Shown here: positions 1-12,180 of the stretch, in pieces
How the letters are laid out: the number at the start of each line of letters is the position of its first letter
Position numbering within the stretch: position 1 is the first letter of the stretch
Origin: Datnioides undecimradiatus
Taxonomy: Eukaryota; Chordata; Actinopteri; Lobotiformes; Datnioididae
Length of the DNA stretch: 64,000 nucleotides
Direction: 5' to 3'
Assembly: GCA_008933995.1 (NCBI GenBank)
Contig: WARS01000026.1
Location: 8,260,501-8,324,500 of the forward strand
Notes under the pieces: generated by a model
Databases searched by the model: none
Told to the model about the DNA's origin: nothing
What the model saw: only the letters and a program-made list of their open reading frames with translations
Program-made: the position numbers and the translations under genes

Positions 1-3000
1 GTGGGAAGAGGCTGGTGGACAGAGAGGGGGAATGGCACAAAGCAGCTGCTGGTTGGTAAGAGGAGTCGGGGAGAAGGACAGAAGGATCGACTGAAGACGG
101 AGGGAGGACATTTCACTGTGGCATCTCTAAATGCTACTGAGGCAAAACAGGAGACCTTATGTAACTGTTTATTAATGTGGGTGAGCAAGCGATAAAGCAT
201 TTTAATACAGCAGTGCTAGAGCTGCGCAACAAGAGTTTCCTTCCCTTTTGATAAATGCTTCTTTCTCTGCATGTCCCTGCAGCGCCCTGCAGGAAGACGG
301 ATGTATAGTATACAACCAACATATAAACTATTGTAATGTTATTACTTGTAACGTAATGTTTTACTTGTAATAATTACTATTTCAAATGTAACTGACAACT
401 GACAATTGCTATTCTGGAGCCATTATTTACTTTGTCTATTCTATCTAGAAGAAGATTTCTGCAGACTGAACTCCTCATTGCTCCACACTTCATGTAAACT
501 TCCTCACATTAATATATTAAAAAAACAGAAATGTCAAATTTTCATCCTGTTTTCTTCCTTGTTTTTCACTATTAATGGTTTGACAGATGTTTCTATTAAT
601 CATGTCATTTTCTTGGGGCTTCTTCTTCTGTAATCATGCATTGGTTTTCCAACTGAAGAATTGGCTCCACTTATCTTGATGAACCAACTCCTAATAATCA
701 TACCTCAGCATTCACTTGCTTTTTCTTTTCCCAATTTCTTTCTATACATTTGGATGGACATCCACCTTATGTAATATTACTTTTGCAGTAGAACAGACTG
801 TTTGTAAAAAAAAACAAAAACATTCCTTTATGCCTCCTACTCTCCTCCTCACTTATGAAATTGATTTAGCCCCTCTTATTCACTGCACAACAGCAGATGA
901 TTAATGCCTCATTAGGGCATTGTGCACATACATGCACACACACAGCACATATTTCATCCATTAGCGTCTTCCAAAGGCCCTTATTAGAGTTTAAGAATGT
1001 ATGATTCAGAGCCAGCCGAGGAGCAGCACCCTGAAATTCAGATTCAATAAAAAGATTTATTTTCTTTGATGTTACAACCTTGCTCCTCCATCCACCTTTA
1101 AGTCAGGAGAAAGTAAAGCTGCAGCATTAGATGATGAGCTTTCTGCTACAGTCTTCTGCAGTTATGAATGGTCTATGCAGTACATAACCCAGATCCTGAG
1201 GCTGACCTAGCGGAAGTGCCAGATGCCTGTTTGCGTCCTGGTTTGACCCTCCCCTCTCGCATGACTCCATTCATTGAGGACGACCTTTAACCCCTGCCTG
1301 TGTCAGTGCAAGAGCTTTAACCTCTTGTGGTCTGGAAGGGAGGAAAAAAGAGCTAATGTTGCATTCATTTCAAAAGGAATTTTGCAACCAGCAATAATAC
1401 TGACACAAGACACACATAGACCAGGCAACTATGGTTTATATGGATATATAAAAGGATACAACCACCTGAGAAGAAGTGGATGGCTCCACTTGGGAAGCCA
1501 TGTCAGCAGTCTGGATGTGGGTTAGACATCCCAGACTAGCGTGGGGGCGGGTAGCTGCTCCTCTGAATCTGACCTTCAACAACCAGCTGTAATGTCTCCT
1601 TTGAGAGAAGAGGATTGGTGGTGGGGTGGCCGAAGGGGGATGGAGAGGTGGTGGACTCAGCCTGCCTGTCTGCCTGCCTAGCCTAAACCCTCCTGGTGAC
1701 TCTTAGCAGACTGAGTCAAAGACCAGGCAGCAATTATGTTAAAAACAGAGCTGTCTTTCTCCCGCCACACTGACCCCCTCACTGCATTTGGTTGCTCTGG
1801 TGTCTTGTTTATGCGAGCTCAGTGTTTTCCATTCATGTTACCCTGCTGTGGTGACAGCGTACCTGACCAAGGACAGATAAGAAAGAAAAGCTTGTTCCCC
1901 CTCCCCTCTTCACTTCGTCAGACCTCTTTCTCTTGTTCATTTAAACTGATCTTTGTTCTGTTATCAGCACACTGGATCCCACACTGATGAGTATTGACAG
2001 GTAGAACAAGCTCTGCTTTTGAGTGTGGTTGACTTAATCAGAGACAGAACTGGGAAAAGAGAGAAACACACACATAGAGGCAAGGTTGACAAGGTGAGTG
2101 TTTAAAGAAGCTATATGTAAGAATTTTAGTTTTAAACATTGAAAAATCAAGTACATTTATCTATAAAAAGAGAAGAAATAACATTTTTCCTAATGTCAAA
2201 TATATCTAGGTATTGTGCTGTAGAGAAACCTACTGAAGTTGGCATAGTAGCCCCTAGCCCTGCCTTTGTACCTCAATGGCAAAGGTTACTCTAGTGTCCA
2301 ATCTGCCCAACAAGAAAGGATCAGGGAATACTCTTCCCATCCACTCCCAGAAACCACAATCATCATATGCTGAATTTGCAGTGTTTCTTTAGACTGGTAG
2401 GTAAACAGCTGTTGATGTTACCTGTGACTACTACACAACAGCTTGTAAGGGTAAAAGGTGAAAGAAAGAAAGACCTCTGGCAAAAATTTCTCAATTTCTT
2501 GTTTCTTAAGATAGGGACTAACACTGCAACTTTATGGAGATAGGCTTTTCTATCAATTATGTCCCATTTTTATAGCACTATTCAATATAAAATCTAGCTT
2601 GAATGAGCTAAGATGAATGTGCACATGCTGATGAATGTATTGGTTCCTCCACTTTCTTCCAGAAAGATCTTTGTCCAGACTTGTCTACATGGTTTTGACC
2701 TACTTTGCAGCATTTGCAAAATGACAAGACAAGGTGCGAAAGTGCTACGTTGCCTGTGAGAGACAATACGCCACTGATACAGTGGGTAATGTAGAACACA
2801 CAAAGGGTGAGCGACAGCTTTGTGGCAAAGGTCTATTTAAACATATTTAATCCTGTAGCACAATGGCAGTATTACCTAAACTGGTGGGGGCTAAATGAAA
2901 ATAAATAGTTTTGTTGACATTATCCAAAGCAGGGCACAGAGTGCAGAAAATGCACAATGGATCACACCCACATACACAGATGTGCGCACACAGACACACT

Positions 3001-4500
3001 AGGATGTCAAGCACACATTCACCACTGTAACCATTACTTACGGAAAAAATAACTGCCACTGCACTGCAGCACAAAAGTGTGAGTAAGCGTTGCACCTACG
3101 TAACTTGATTAAATCGTTGTTTAAACCAAATGCCTGTTAATCGGTTTATGGTCTGTTTTGCCTTACACTTATAAAATCTACAGGCATATACATTTGGAGC
3201 AGAGGGGGGTGAGATGAGATTAATAAAATGTAAGTGATTATAATTATCAATTCACTTAATAGTTTAATACTAAATTATTTAAACCAAGTGGGAGTATTCA
3301 TGGTGAAAGAGGAGAGGAGAGCCTCTTGTCACCAACTGCAAAACAAAAGCCAATTTGAGTGGGGTAAAGACATGAAGTTAATCTGAAAGGTCAATGGAAC
3401 AACACAGAGGCCTGGCTAATATGACCACACGGTTATATAATGTTATGCAACCTCTTTAAGCGGCTGTGTAGTGTCAACTCAGAGTTTGTTATTGTGGTAG
3501 CAGTGTGCTGAGATAGCCATCAACATGCTGTGGAAAAGGGATGTTTAAAATCTGGTTTAGACCCGGATCAAGAGGTGAGAACATGACTGTAGAGGGCATA
3601 CACACTCGAGCATGCACCAACAAAGAAGTAAGCACAACATCACTCTGGTTTAAAAGCACGTTCAGTCTTGCATGCTCCCCAGAGACACTCCCTCACATCA
3701 TACATGACCAGTGGCACGTGAAGTTCACGTGATAAGAAGGAAGCAAAGAAATGAAGAAATGTACACTTTAAGCTCCAACATGTCGGCCTTTCTATCAAGC
3801 ACTATCTCAGCAGTTGAAATCTGTCATGTCAATAGAACATCAGTGTAGGATCTATTTGAGTTAATTTTTTAAATATTCTTTTCTAAAAATGTATGTACAG
3901 ACGCTAAAAAGAAAGGTCTTTATGTTTGTATGCAAATTTTTGTTGAAGAGCTGCTTACCATATAGACTGTGCTGTACAGCCACTGGGCATTTTGTTAACG
4001 TGTAAGTGATGTCTGACAGACAGGCAGCATCATGACGAAGACAGTAACCAATGGCTGTTAAAAATGAAGGAACGCGCACTTAAGCACCACCTACAGCCTC
4101 TCCCAGTCCTCTTTACTGTTATATAATCACTTGCCGGTGCACAAGGCTTGTTCCTGGATGCGTTTTCTGCTTCCGCTGTATAAAACAGTCTGCATGTGCA
4201 TGTACGTTTTTGTTGAAGAATGTCCTGAAAACAAATGTGCACTTGTCTCTGTTTGAAAACGGTGTGAAATAATGTCAGCAAAAACTCACTGAACTGCACA
4301 TGTAACATCAAACAAAACACGTAGCAGAGCTCATCTTCCTGCCAAACACACAGTGAGCACACTGACACATGACCAATAGTCAGGCCTGTAAATAGAGGGT
4401 CAAATAGGATAGTATCCTACTACGGCACTGCAAAGGCAGTCACGCAAGACAATGAGATGCCCAATTAATAAACATTTTCCCAAATGCATTTAACTGATTT
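1..4500. other. Intergenic stretch, nothing recognised
   Basis: No exon-like frame with good splice sites or a family match is visible on either strand. The start is purine-rich. Positions 2100-2330 have the look of an old interspersed repeat but I cannot name a family. The open frames here (longest 112 codons, minus strand, 4030-4368) have no recognisable motif and look like chance frames. Confidence 0.5.
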
Positions 4501-4518
4501 ATCAGCAAAACAACACCA

Positions 4519-4738
4519 TCATACTGTATCTATCTCTTTCTTTCTCTCTCTTTTCCGTCTGTCAAGTGATTGGGCAATCATGGATCTCATCTCCAGTTCT
4601 GGCTCGCTCAGGGCATATTTCGAAACTATTCTGGATGGAACACCAAACATGTGGTCAGTTGACCAGTACGCCCCCACACCATTCATGCCCAAACCACTGT
4701 GCGGCTGTAGCCAGAGGGTGAATTCCACCTCTAGTTAA
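4519..4738. other. Short stretch open on both strands, possible exon
   Basis: Both strands are open here. The minus-strand frame is about 69 codons and reads fairly protein-like (GLGMNGVGAYWSTDHMFGVP); the plus-strand frame contains MDLISSSGSL. On the minus strand a CTAG acceptor sits at 4731-4734. It lies just 3' of the unnamed gene at 4933-7680, but its phase does not match that gene's possible alternative donor at 5086, so I did not join them. It could be a further exon, part of an old repeat, or chance. Confidence 0.2.
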
Positions 4739-4932
4739 GACTCTGTTAAGGAACACAGGTCTGGAGTTAAGTCTGAAAGTTGTTGATTTTTTTTTTATTT
4801 TTTTTTTAATCACCACATGTTTAGTGTCAAATTAGCCTCTGGACTGGACAAACAGAAATAAGAGCACAGCATGCAAAAATAGGACTTAGGGTTAACAATG
4901 CCCTCTCCAGTGCTATGGGATTTATTATTCAT

Positions 4933-5322
4933 CTACCCAAAATTTATGTGAAGATGCTGAGCCAAAGTTTTAATAATACCAAATTGTTTTGCTTGGAAGT
5001 GATGCCCCTTTCGTTTCACATGAATAAAACCATACATGAAAATACAACGCGGTTTGTGGCTGTAAATGTCATCGTCGTCTCTGTACCTGTTTCTGGGGAC
5101 GGGGATGTGGGAGGAGTGGAAGGGTTGTCTCTCTGTTGGTGGTACGTTCCGCCCCTGTGCTGCCCTGAAGTTGTTGGCCAGCTCTGCCTGTTTCCCTGGG
5201 TTCCTGATGTCCAAGTGCATGAAGCCCCCTGGCACCTGCCCATTTAAGCCTGGGCAATGAGTAGGACTGGCTCTCTTCAGGATCCCAGTCGAACCGGTGT
5301 CTTTTTGGTCCCCAAGGCCAGT
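4933..5322 (-). CDS. Second coding exon of unnamed gene
   Basis: Acceptor TTTCTAG at 5323-5329, phase 0, 129 codons and stop TAG at 4933-4935. The segment from about residue 120 to 180 of the product (GGFMHLDIRNPGKQ to DDDDIYSHKP) looks coding; the final stretch may be read-through into 3' UTR or retained intron. An alternative donor CAG|GTACAG is at 5087/5086. Confidence 0.5.
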   Translation of the reverse strand, partial: TGLGDQKDTGSTGILKRASPTHCPGLNGQVPGGFMHLDIRNPGKQAELANNFRAAQGRNVPPTERQPFHSSHIPVPRNRYRDDDDIYSHKPRCIFMYGFIHVKRKGHHFQAKQFGIIKTLAQHLHINFG

Positions 5323-7680
5323 CTAGAAAGGGAAGCAGTAACACATTTAAGTCAGTCATTGTGAAACCTATTGTCAGCATTCAAACATCAGAAGCCTTAC
5401 GTGATATGTGATAGATAGAGTTTAAACATATTGTTGACAGCTCCAGTACCTCAACTGCTGAAATTAAATGACTCTACGTTGTTTTATTTTACAGTTTGGT
5501 ATTATGATTAGCTCTTTTCACAATAAATTTAATAAATTAAATAGTAGTTATTTATTTGTGAAATTAATTTGGGGGAAATAACAATGAAAGCAATAGATCA
5601 AACCTAGAAGAACATTTGTGTTTAACAATATGTGTGAACCTTCAGGACCAGGACTCTCTATGATGCCTATATGGACAGCTGATACATAAAACACTGTCAC
5701 TGACAACCATACTGTGGCTTTTTATGGTAACATTACAGCTCACAGTTGAAATGCTTACCTGGTCACATCTTCCCCCTCTTTGCCTGGCCTCACTTTCTCT
5801 GTTTGGGTGACCACTATGTAATATACTATTAAGACAGCCATATTTTTCTAGTTATGGTTGTTAATTTGTTAATTATTAATTATAGTTAGTTCACAATAGG
5901 TTATGACAATGAAGAGAACTTCACTGTTGACGTCCTGTTTGCTCATTGGCCCATTGTGCCAGGATCCAAACCCAACTACTGTAAACATCTATCAATACCT
6001 TTGACAAGTCCCTCCCTACTGGAAACACATTAGAATGATATGAAATATAAAATTAGTGGTGTACCAATACCAATTAAACCAAAGCCATTCCCATATTGAT
6101 TAAGGCCTCTACTGCAGGATAAATCTCTGTATTTCACAATACTTGGACTTTCTAAATTTGGTTTCTGGTGAGCATATCTGTGATGGAGCACTGATGGTGA
6201 TGTGTTTTATGACAACCCACAAAAATTAGTTCGCCAACTCTAAATAAGGAAGCAACTTTAGGTAAGGAGTAGGCTACAGTAACTAGAAGCATGGCAGAAT
6301 CGGTGCCATCACCTCCACATTGACACTTTTCATGTAATTTGTCTCACTGCCAAAAGGGGGGGCACACTGCAGCTTTAAGAAACTGCAATAAATTAATAAA
6401 TAATTCTTCATGCCCAATGTGATTTCTTAAGTTTGCTTGTTTTTTCGACCAACAGTCCAAATGCTTAAGTAAATGGTTCATTTACAATCAATAATTACAA
6501 AGAAAAGTTGCGAATCTGACTGATCAACTGAGCATTTCATCTTAAAAATGATTCGTTTAAATGCTAATTCACTAAACCTACAGAAAACACCAATTTATAC
6601 TTATCTGCAATTATCCCACTGCCATGTTAAAATAAAGAGACGCAGCAATCAACTGAATGTATCTAAACAAATGCTACCTAATCCATTTCAGAGGTAGGTG
6701 TGGCAATTCCCCATCTATGCGTATTTGATGTTGCATGGTCAATTAGTGACTATCTGACATGATTAAACTACTGACCCTGCAAAGGAGTAATACACACGAG
6801 CCACCAAAAAAATGATGACAAATGCAGCGGAAGAAACATACATGCAATGCAAGCCAAAACATGATGCACAGGAGGAAAAACATATGACATGTGTCCTAAC
6901 CAAGACTATTGCTAGCTCAGTAGTATGTTGAGGAGCCCGGCTGTGCTGTGCAGCTAGGAAGCCCTCATTGAGGCTCCACCCTCGAGTTATGGGGGAGGGG
7001 GTATGGCTAGTAGTTTGAAGTCCCTGCCCCCCGTTTCTGTAAACTTTGCACACAAAATGAGCCGCCATTTAAAGCGGTTTTGATACGACGTAATAACTTG
7101 CAAACGAGCGTTTACCGCAGTTGGTGAAATAAAAAGACACTTTAAAAAAAGTAGGTTAAGAGTTTTAACTGTAGCACTCAATACACAACATACAGCAGTC
7201 GTAGCCTCGTGCGACGTTCACAGTCGTATGCTTCAGCCGTTAAAATATAATAACAGTATGCGTGAGCTGTCATGCTCATCATTATACAGTGTAACGACAG
7301 GTTAACGTTACACGCTTGATATTAACTGTGTTGTAACTTAGGTGTACAATTCAAGTTTACTGGTTAATGGTCGCGCGTGCACACATTTTAACGGATAAAC
7401 CTGCACTTACTTTTTCCACGTCGTGCAATATTCGTCCACCCGGAGAAAGTCCGTTCCCTTTTGAAGAGGCTCTCTCGCTTATAACCTCCGCCGTTGAGCC
7501 ACCGTCCATTACAATTTTGTAGAGGACGGGCCCGTTTGTGTACGCCGGCGTGGGGCCGTTTTTCTCCAATGTGGGGACCCGGGTGTCGCGGAGCACGGAG
7601 CGGCCTGTCCGGCAGTTAAAATCCGCACCACCGACCCTTGTGCCCACCGACGACTTCTCCAAAATATATCTTGAATCCAT
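4933..7680 (-). CDS. Unnamed two-exon gene, about 219 residues
   Basis: Predicted coding region joining 7411-7680 and 4933-5322 on the minus strand. I do not recognise the family and assign no function. The start MDSRYILEKSSVG has G at +4. A strong pyrimidine-rich acceptor lies 22 bases upstream of the ATG (exon begins at 7702), so a noncoding exon probably precedes it. The first coding exon ends in AAA|GTAAGT and the second begins after TTTCTAG, both in phase 0, giving 90 plus 129 residues. The product has no signal peptide or membrane segment. It is rich in Gly, Pro, Arg and Ser, which suggests disorder, with an acidic patch RDDDDIY near residue 172. The last 40 residues look less protein-like, so the true 3' end may differ, for example by the donor at 5086. 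AATAAA lies 7 bases after the stop. Confidence 0.5.
5323..7410 (-). other. Intron of the unnamed gene
   Basis: AT-rich sequence between the two coding exons. I see no further exon in it. Nothing else recognisable. Confidence 0.45.
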
Positions 7681-7702
7681 ATTCAGACAGGGCGACTGGA
7701 GA
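7411..7702 (-). CDS. Exon of unnamed gene with start codon
   Basis: Acceptor AG at 7703-7704 follows a long pyrimidine run. There are 22 bases of leader, ATG at 7680, 90 codons, then donor GTAAGT at 7405-7410. The exon is CpG-rich, as expected close to a promoter. The visible segment GPVLYKIVMDGG matches no family I know. Confidence 0.6.
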
Positions 7703-8275
7703 CTAAAGAAAGAAAACCAGCTTTCTATAGATTTTAGTGCAAATTGCTGGAGTTAGATACATTTATCAGGATTGTCGCGAGTTGATAGGTGTTGTCTGTG
7801 TCTTAACTTCTATTCTAGCCTACATGTAAAGTTTTCCACCACCGCCACCACCACTACCCAGGATATCCAAAAAGCCGCCCGGTCAGGAGGATAAAAGATT
7901 GTTTTGCCTCTTTCCTCCAAAAGAATGCCACGCCCCCTCAACTTCACTCCTATTGGTTCGCTGCGTGCATAAACATTACACTCTGGCACGCGTCCACAGC
8001 GAGACTGCATCTGATTGGCTGGTTTTACCTTGTCAGTCACTTTTTTTCACATAAAGTGATGTGGGTGGAAGCGGGGAAGGGGCGTGTCCAACAGTTTACC
8101 GGCCGGTGTCTGTCGACGACGAAGAGCCGGTCTGCGAGACAAGCTAGGCAGGGGGAGAGGAAAAACAGCCTGCAGGCCTCAGTAGCAAACTGCGCATTTA
8201 GTTTTCTTTGCTAATCAAGCGGCGATCAAGCGTATAACGTTTTACTTGCGATCACAGTACTTCACAAATAGGTAA
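7703..8275. promoter_or_regulatory. CpG-rich promoter region, possible noncoding exon
   Basis: CpG density rises sharply here compared with flanks. ATTGG motifs (CCAAT boxes on the minus strand) occur near 7951 and 8014. On the minus strand an AAG|GTAAAA donor ends a possible noncoding exon at 8029, which would splice to the acceptor at 7703-7704. On the plus strand a TAG|GTAATT donor near 8271 could serve a divergent transcript. Transcription start sites are not resolved by sequence alone. Confidence 0.45.
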
Positions 8276-9586
8276 TTATCGATGAAAAAAGCGTCTTTGG
8301 TCAGACCGTTTGCTCTCATAAAAGTTTGAAATCCCTTTATTTGTCGACCAATGATAGCTGTGTCTAGACACAATAATATCAGCCTCTGTGCAAAATAATG
8401 TATTGCACGAGCCACTACTGAGGTTTATGAGACAAGGTTCAGTTTGATTTAAACCGTTTGGTGTACTGGACTGCGGTGGACAAAATAAGAGGGACACCCT
8501 GCTTTTGCTGCATTGCATTAGATTATACCTAAAAAGAAAAACAAAATTAGTTCAATACTGCTTTGATTTACTAAACTGTTCTTTCCTCTACATTCAATGA
8601 TATCTTAATATCATTAAATAATATCTTGATCTTATTTAATGAATGAAATAGTGCAGTTCACACACATAATCAAACCACTGGTTTACTGAAAGATGTTTTG
8701 CCCTTTGTTTTCTTTTTAGGCCTCTTATTCCAAACGCCTGCAGACGCAGTTCTACATTTCAGGTTTATTGCTTTATTTTACACAAACACATTTTATTGCG
8801 AGCTGCATTTATTGCATGCTGCAGTTATTATTGTGAGGCTGCTTCAGAGCTGTAACGACTGATACTGTAGGGCTGCCTAGTTTGTACAAAGCAAGAAGAG
8901 CACAGGCAAAAGACAAACACACGTTATAATGTGCCACTTTATTAGAAAAGTAAAAACTCACTTTAATATTTTATGAAGGTTAATATAAAACATTACAATC
9001 TTTTGCATATTTGCACTGTCACACTATATTTTATTATATTTATTATTTTTAAACTAAACCCTGTGCTTTAAGAACATACAACATTGGCTACAGCTGTCAC
9101 AGCAGTATTGGCCCATAATTATATCTGAAGACAATTAACAAACAGCATCTGTATCTGCATGGAAAGCATGAAACATTTTGCATCCACAAAGTACAATGTG
9201 TCTGTGATAACCATCTTTTTTTTTTCAACAAATATACTGTATACCGTATGTTACATTGGAACAACATCAGAACAGCAACAGAGTATTTTACACATTTACA
9301 TCATCATACTGTTTTTGTTTGTGCAATGAACATCTGTCCTGATCAGTGTATAACAGTGTTCAACAAAATATATCAGATCAGTGCTCTCTCTCAGGATAAC
9401 GAAAATGTGACACATAAAGTGACAGCCAGAGAAAAAGGATTAAGTGTGATAGCGATTTTCCAGCCAGCATTGTCTAAGGGAAGCCTCAGCAGAGCTTGTT
9501 AAGTGCCTCAGCTGTTAGCCATTTCTCATATCAGGCAGTTGTTGAGCCGTTGGTGCATTGTTGATATCAGATTGGGGTTTGCCTGA

Positions 9587-9597
9587 CCCCCCCCCCC
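9587..9597 (+). repeat. C homopolymer
   Basis: Run of 11 C followed by T and C-rich sequence, in the putative pag1 3' UTR (poly-G in the transcript). Confidence 0.9.
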
Positions 9598-11152
9598 TTT
9601 CCCCCGCCTCCACCACCCCACCTCGGAACTGGACATCAAAGGCCCCTCCCCTGCACAGCGAGGGAGAGAGGTGAAGCAGAGAAAAGAGAGGTCTGTGTTG
9701 GTTATTAGGGGATGAACACAGCTGGGAGAGGGCGTATATGCAAAAGCTGACCAAGTGGAAGCAAAGTGTGCTTCATCTACTAAATGCACAAGGCTCAAAG
9801 TGTGTATTCTGTGTGCGTGGGTGCCTGCTAGTGTGTGCGTGCGTGCACACGCAAAAACACATATTGGAAGGAGGAGGGTCCGTTGGGTCTGTGTCCATTT
9901 GCAGTGATCCTCATCCAAATTTATACTAGCTGTTCTTCTCCCTCCTCACCTCTATTGCTCTTTCTTGCTCCCCCAGAGCGAAGGATAAACAACGCTCTGC
10001 CTTAAACTCCCATTGGCTTCTTGCTATCTTTTTAGTTCCCTATCTCTCCTCCTACAACTTGTTACTTTCGAAAAAGTGAATGCTGCTTTGCATCACATGA
10101 AAAAAAAATAAAACAGAAAAGATCAACAAACAAGAGATTGATCAACTACCACAATATTTGTTTTCATGTCCATATATCAAAGCATGCACTTTTTTGATCA
10201 AGCAGGAAAAAACTGCACCAACAACATAAAACGTATTGTTTTCATGGCAGTGGCATGAGCTATTCAACCAATGGTATTGTCAGTAGGTAAGAAAAAATAA
10301 ACAGTGCATTAAAACACAGAGTGCATTTGTTTTTACATACTTTCTGACACAGTAGCATTTATAAATTTATGTTGCTAACCTTTCTAAACCTTCTCTTAAT
10401 TTTCTCTTTGCATGGTCATCTCACAGTGAGAGCTCTCTAATGCACCTCAGCCTGTGAGCAGTTTGTATCCCTTTTCACCACTTATCTTTATGCCCATTTA
10501 TTAAGCCTCTAATGTTTTGCTTTCTTCCTCTCGTCTTTGTTTTTTAATGTTTCCCAAAGCTACATGGGAAAGACATTGTTTGTAATGGAAGAGAACTCTG
10601 TGCAGAGGCTGGAGACGAGGGTGGGGAAAGGGCGAGGGGCAACCTTCCAAAGGACACTCACTGGTAATTTTTATGCCCAGCTCATTATTTTCTTTGGAGT
10701 CCAAGCCCTCTGTTGCTATTTCAACCACCAGACTTAAGTCTGGTGAGCTACAGGGAGAACTGGCTTTGACTTGAGACCTGAGCGCGAATCAGAACTGTGC
10801 TCAGAAATGCCCTTTACAGCATGTTAATGCACAATTAAGCCAACCAGTCCTGCAGCTGTCCAGTGCAAAATTACAATGGTCATAAAATCAGATGTTTACA
10901 GCACCCAAAGGACATGACATATTAACTGCAGAGGATGAAGCATCCTGTATTATGTTGGACACGGTTTCATTTCCTTATTTTTTAAATATTCTCATCTGTT
11001 ATAATGATATTTATGAATAGTAATACAGTAAAGGTCTTGCATTGTGCAACCACCCATCGATATCACTGTGGGGAAATTCTTGCACAACTCACTCTATGTT
11101 CCTGGCGGGATTGCTTTACCTTGCATGACTCTGCCAAGTATGCATGTATCTA

Positions 11153-11170
11153 TGTGTGTGTGTGTGTGTG
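11153..11170 (+). repeat. (TG)n microsatellite
   Basis: Nine TG units followed by a G-rich run. Confidence 0.9.
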
Positions 11171-11704
11171 GGGGAGGGTGTGGGGGTTGTCTCATCATGA
11201 CTCTGGTTACAGATGTTTGTTAAACCTGAACATGGATTGTTGATTGATCTCATAATTTATGTGAAGGTTAGATTATTGATCAAAAGTCACATTTTATAGT
11301 TATCACAAGGACTGTAACTGATAATTGAGAACATGTTTAGGGCCCATCGATAATAAATTGTAAAATAGGGACTATAGCCTTCAAATACATCTGCATTTAA
11401 GCAGGCCCACGAATTCTAGGCCCTACATCTGAATAAAGCACCACAGTGCTGTCTGCCAGACAACCGGCCAGTGCGCACCAAGAACCTGTTTCTGATGTTT
11501 GCTTGGGGAGAGCTAAGTACCGCAAATCTCTGTGACATCCATCTGCTTACATTACATAAGTCCCTGCAAGATGAGGCATATGTGTTTGTGCATGTGTGTA
11601 TATGGGTGACAATAGCTAAGAGTGTGCTTACTCCCAACATATCCAGTTTCTTTGCTTGCTACTACTGTTTATTTTCAGGTGTGTTTGCACAATGCATGCA
11701 CAAT

Positions 11705-11783
11705 TTTATATATATATATATATAAAATTTTAGATATATATATATATAAAATTTTAGATATATATACACACACACACACACAC
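11705..11783 (+). repeat. (TA)n/(CA)n tract with duplicated AT hairpin unit
   Basis: Alternating TA blocks are interrupted by two copies of AAATTTTAGA, then run into a (CA)n block ending at 11783. Self-complementary in large part, so it can form hairpins. Confidence 0.9.
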
Positions 11784-12180
11784 TAAAGGTTGTGATATAC
11801 ACCACATACTCTTTAAAGAGTACAGTGTTCATATAAAAATAAAGATATAATGAAAAATGTTGCACAAAGAGGTGAATATGATCAGTGACACAGTAAGTTG
11901 AAGATGTATATTCCAGTTTTCTTACTTTTTTTGTTACAACATATTTGGTCCATATTTGGGCTGGACTAGGCTAGGCTGGTTCTGAAGTACAGACCAATTA
12001 AAGGAAGTCTGAACCTGGATTAAGACCCTGTTTGTACCTGATGTCATCACAAAATGGATCCTCATGTTGTTTGTCTATAGAGGGCCTTGTATCTATGTAC
12101 AGTAACCTGTTGGCCAGTGAACAGAAGGGTCCCTTTAATGACTCCGTACCAGTTCTGGGCCCTTTCTGCGTGTCAGCAAG

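Larger units (their letters stand above)
8760..12180 (-). other. pag1: Probable 3' UTR of pag1
   Basis: No coding signal follows the pag1 stop at 12181. On the minus strand AATAAA appears at 11668-11673, 10497-10502, two copies near 9030, one near 8943 and several at 8770-8815. Human PAG1 is known for a very long 3' UTR, so the transcript may run to about 8.9 kb, just short of the promoter of the unnamed gene. The poly(A) site actually used is inferred. Confidence 0.4.

Noticed and set aside
9526..9918. 130-codon minus-strand open frame
   Set aside because: His/Thr/Ser-rich translation from CA-type sequence in the putative pag1 3' UTR.
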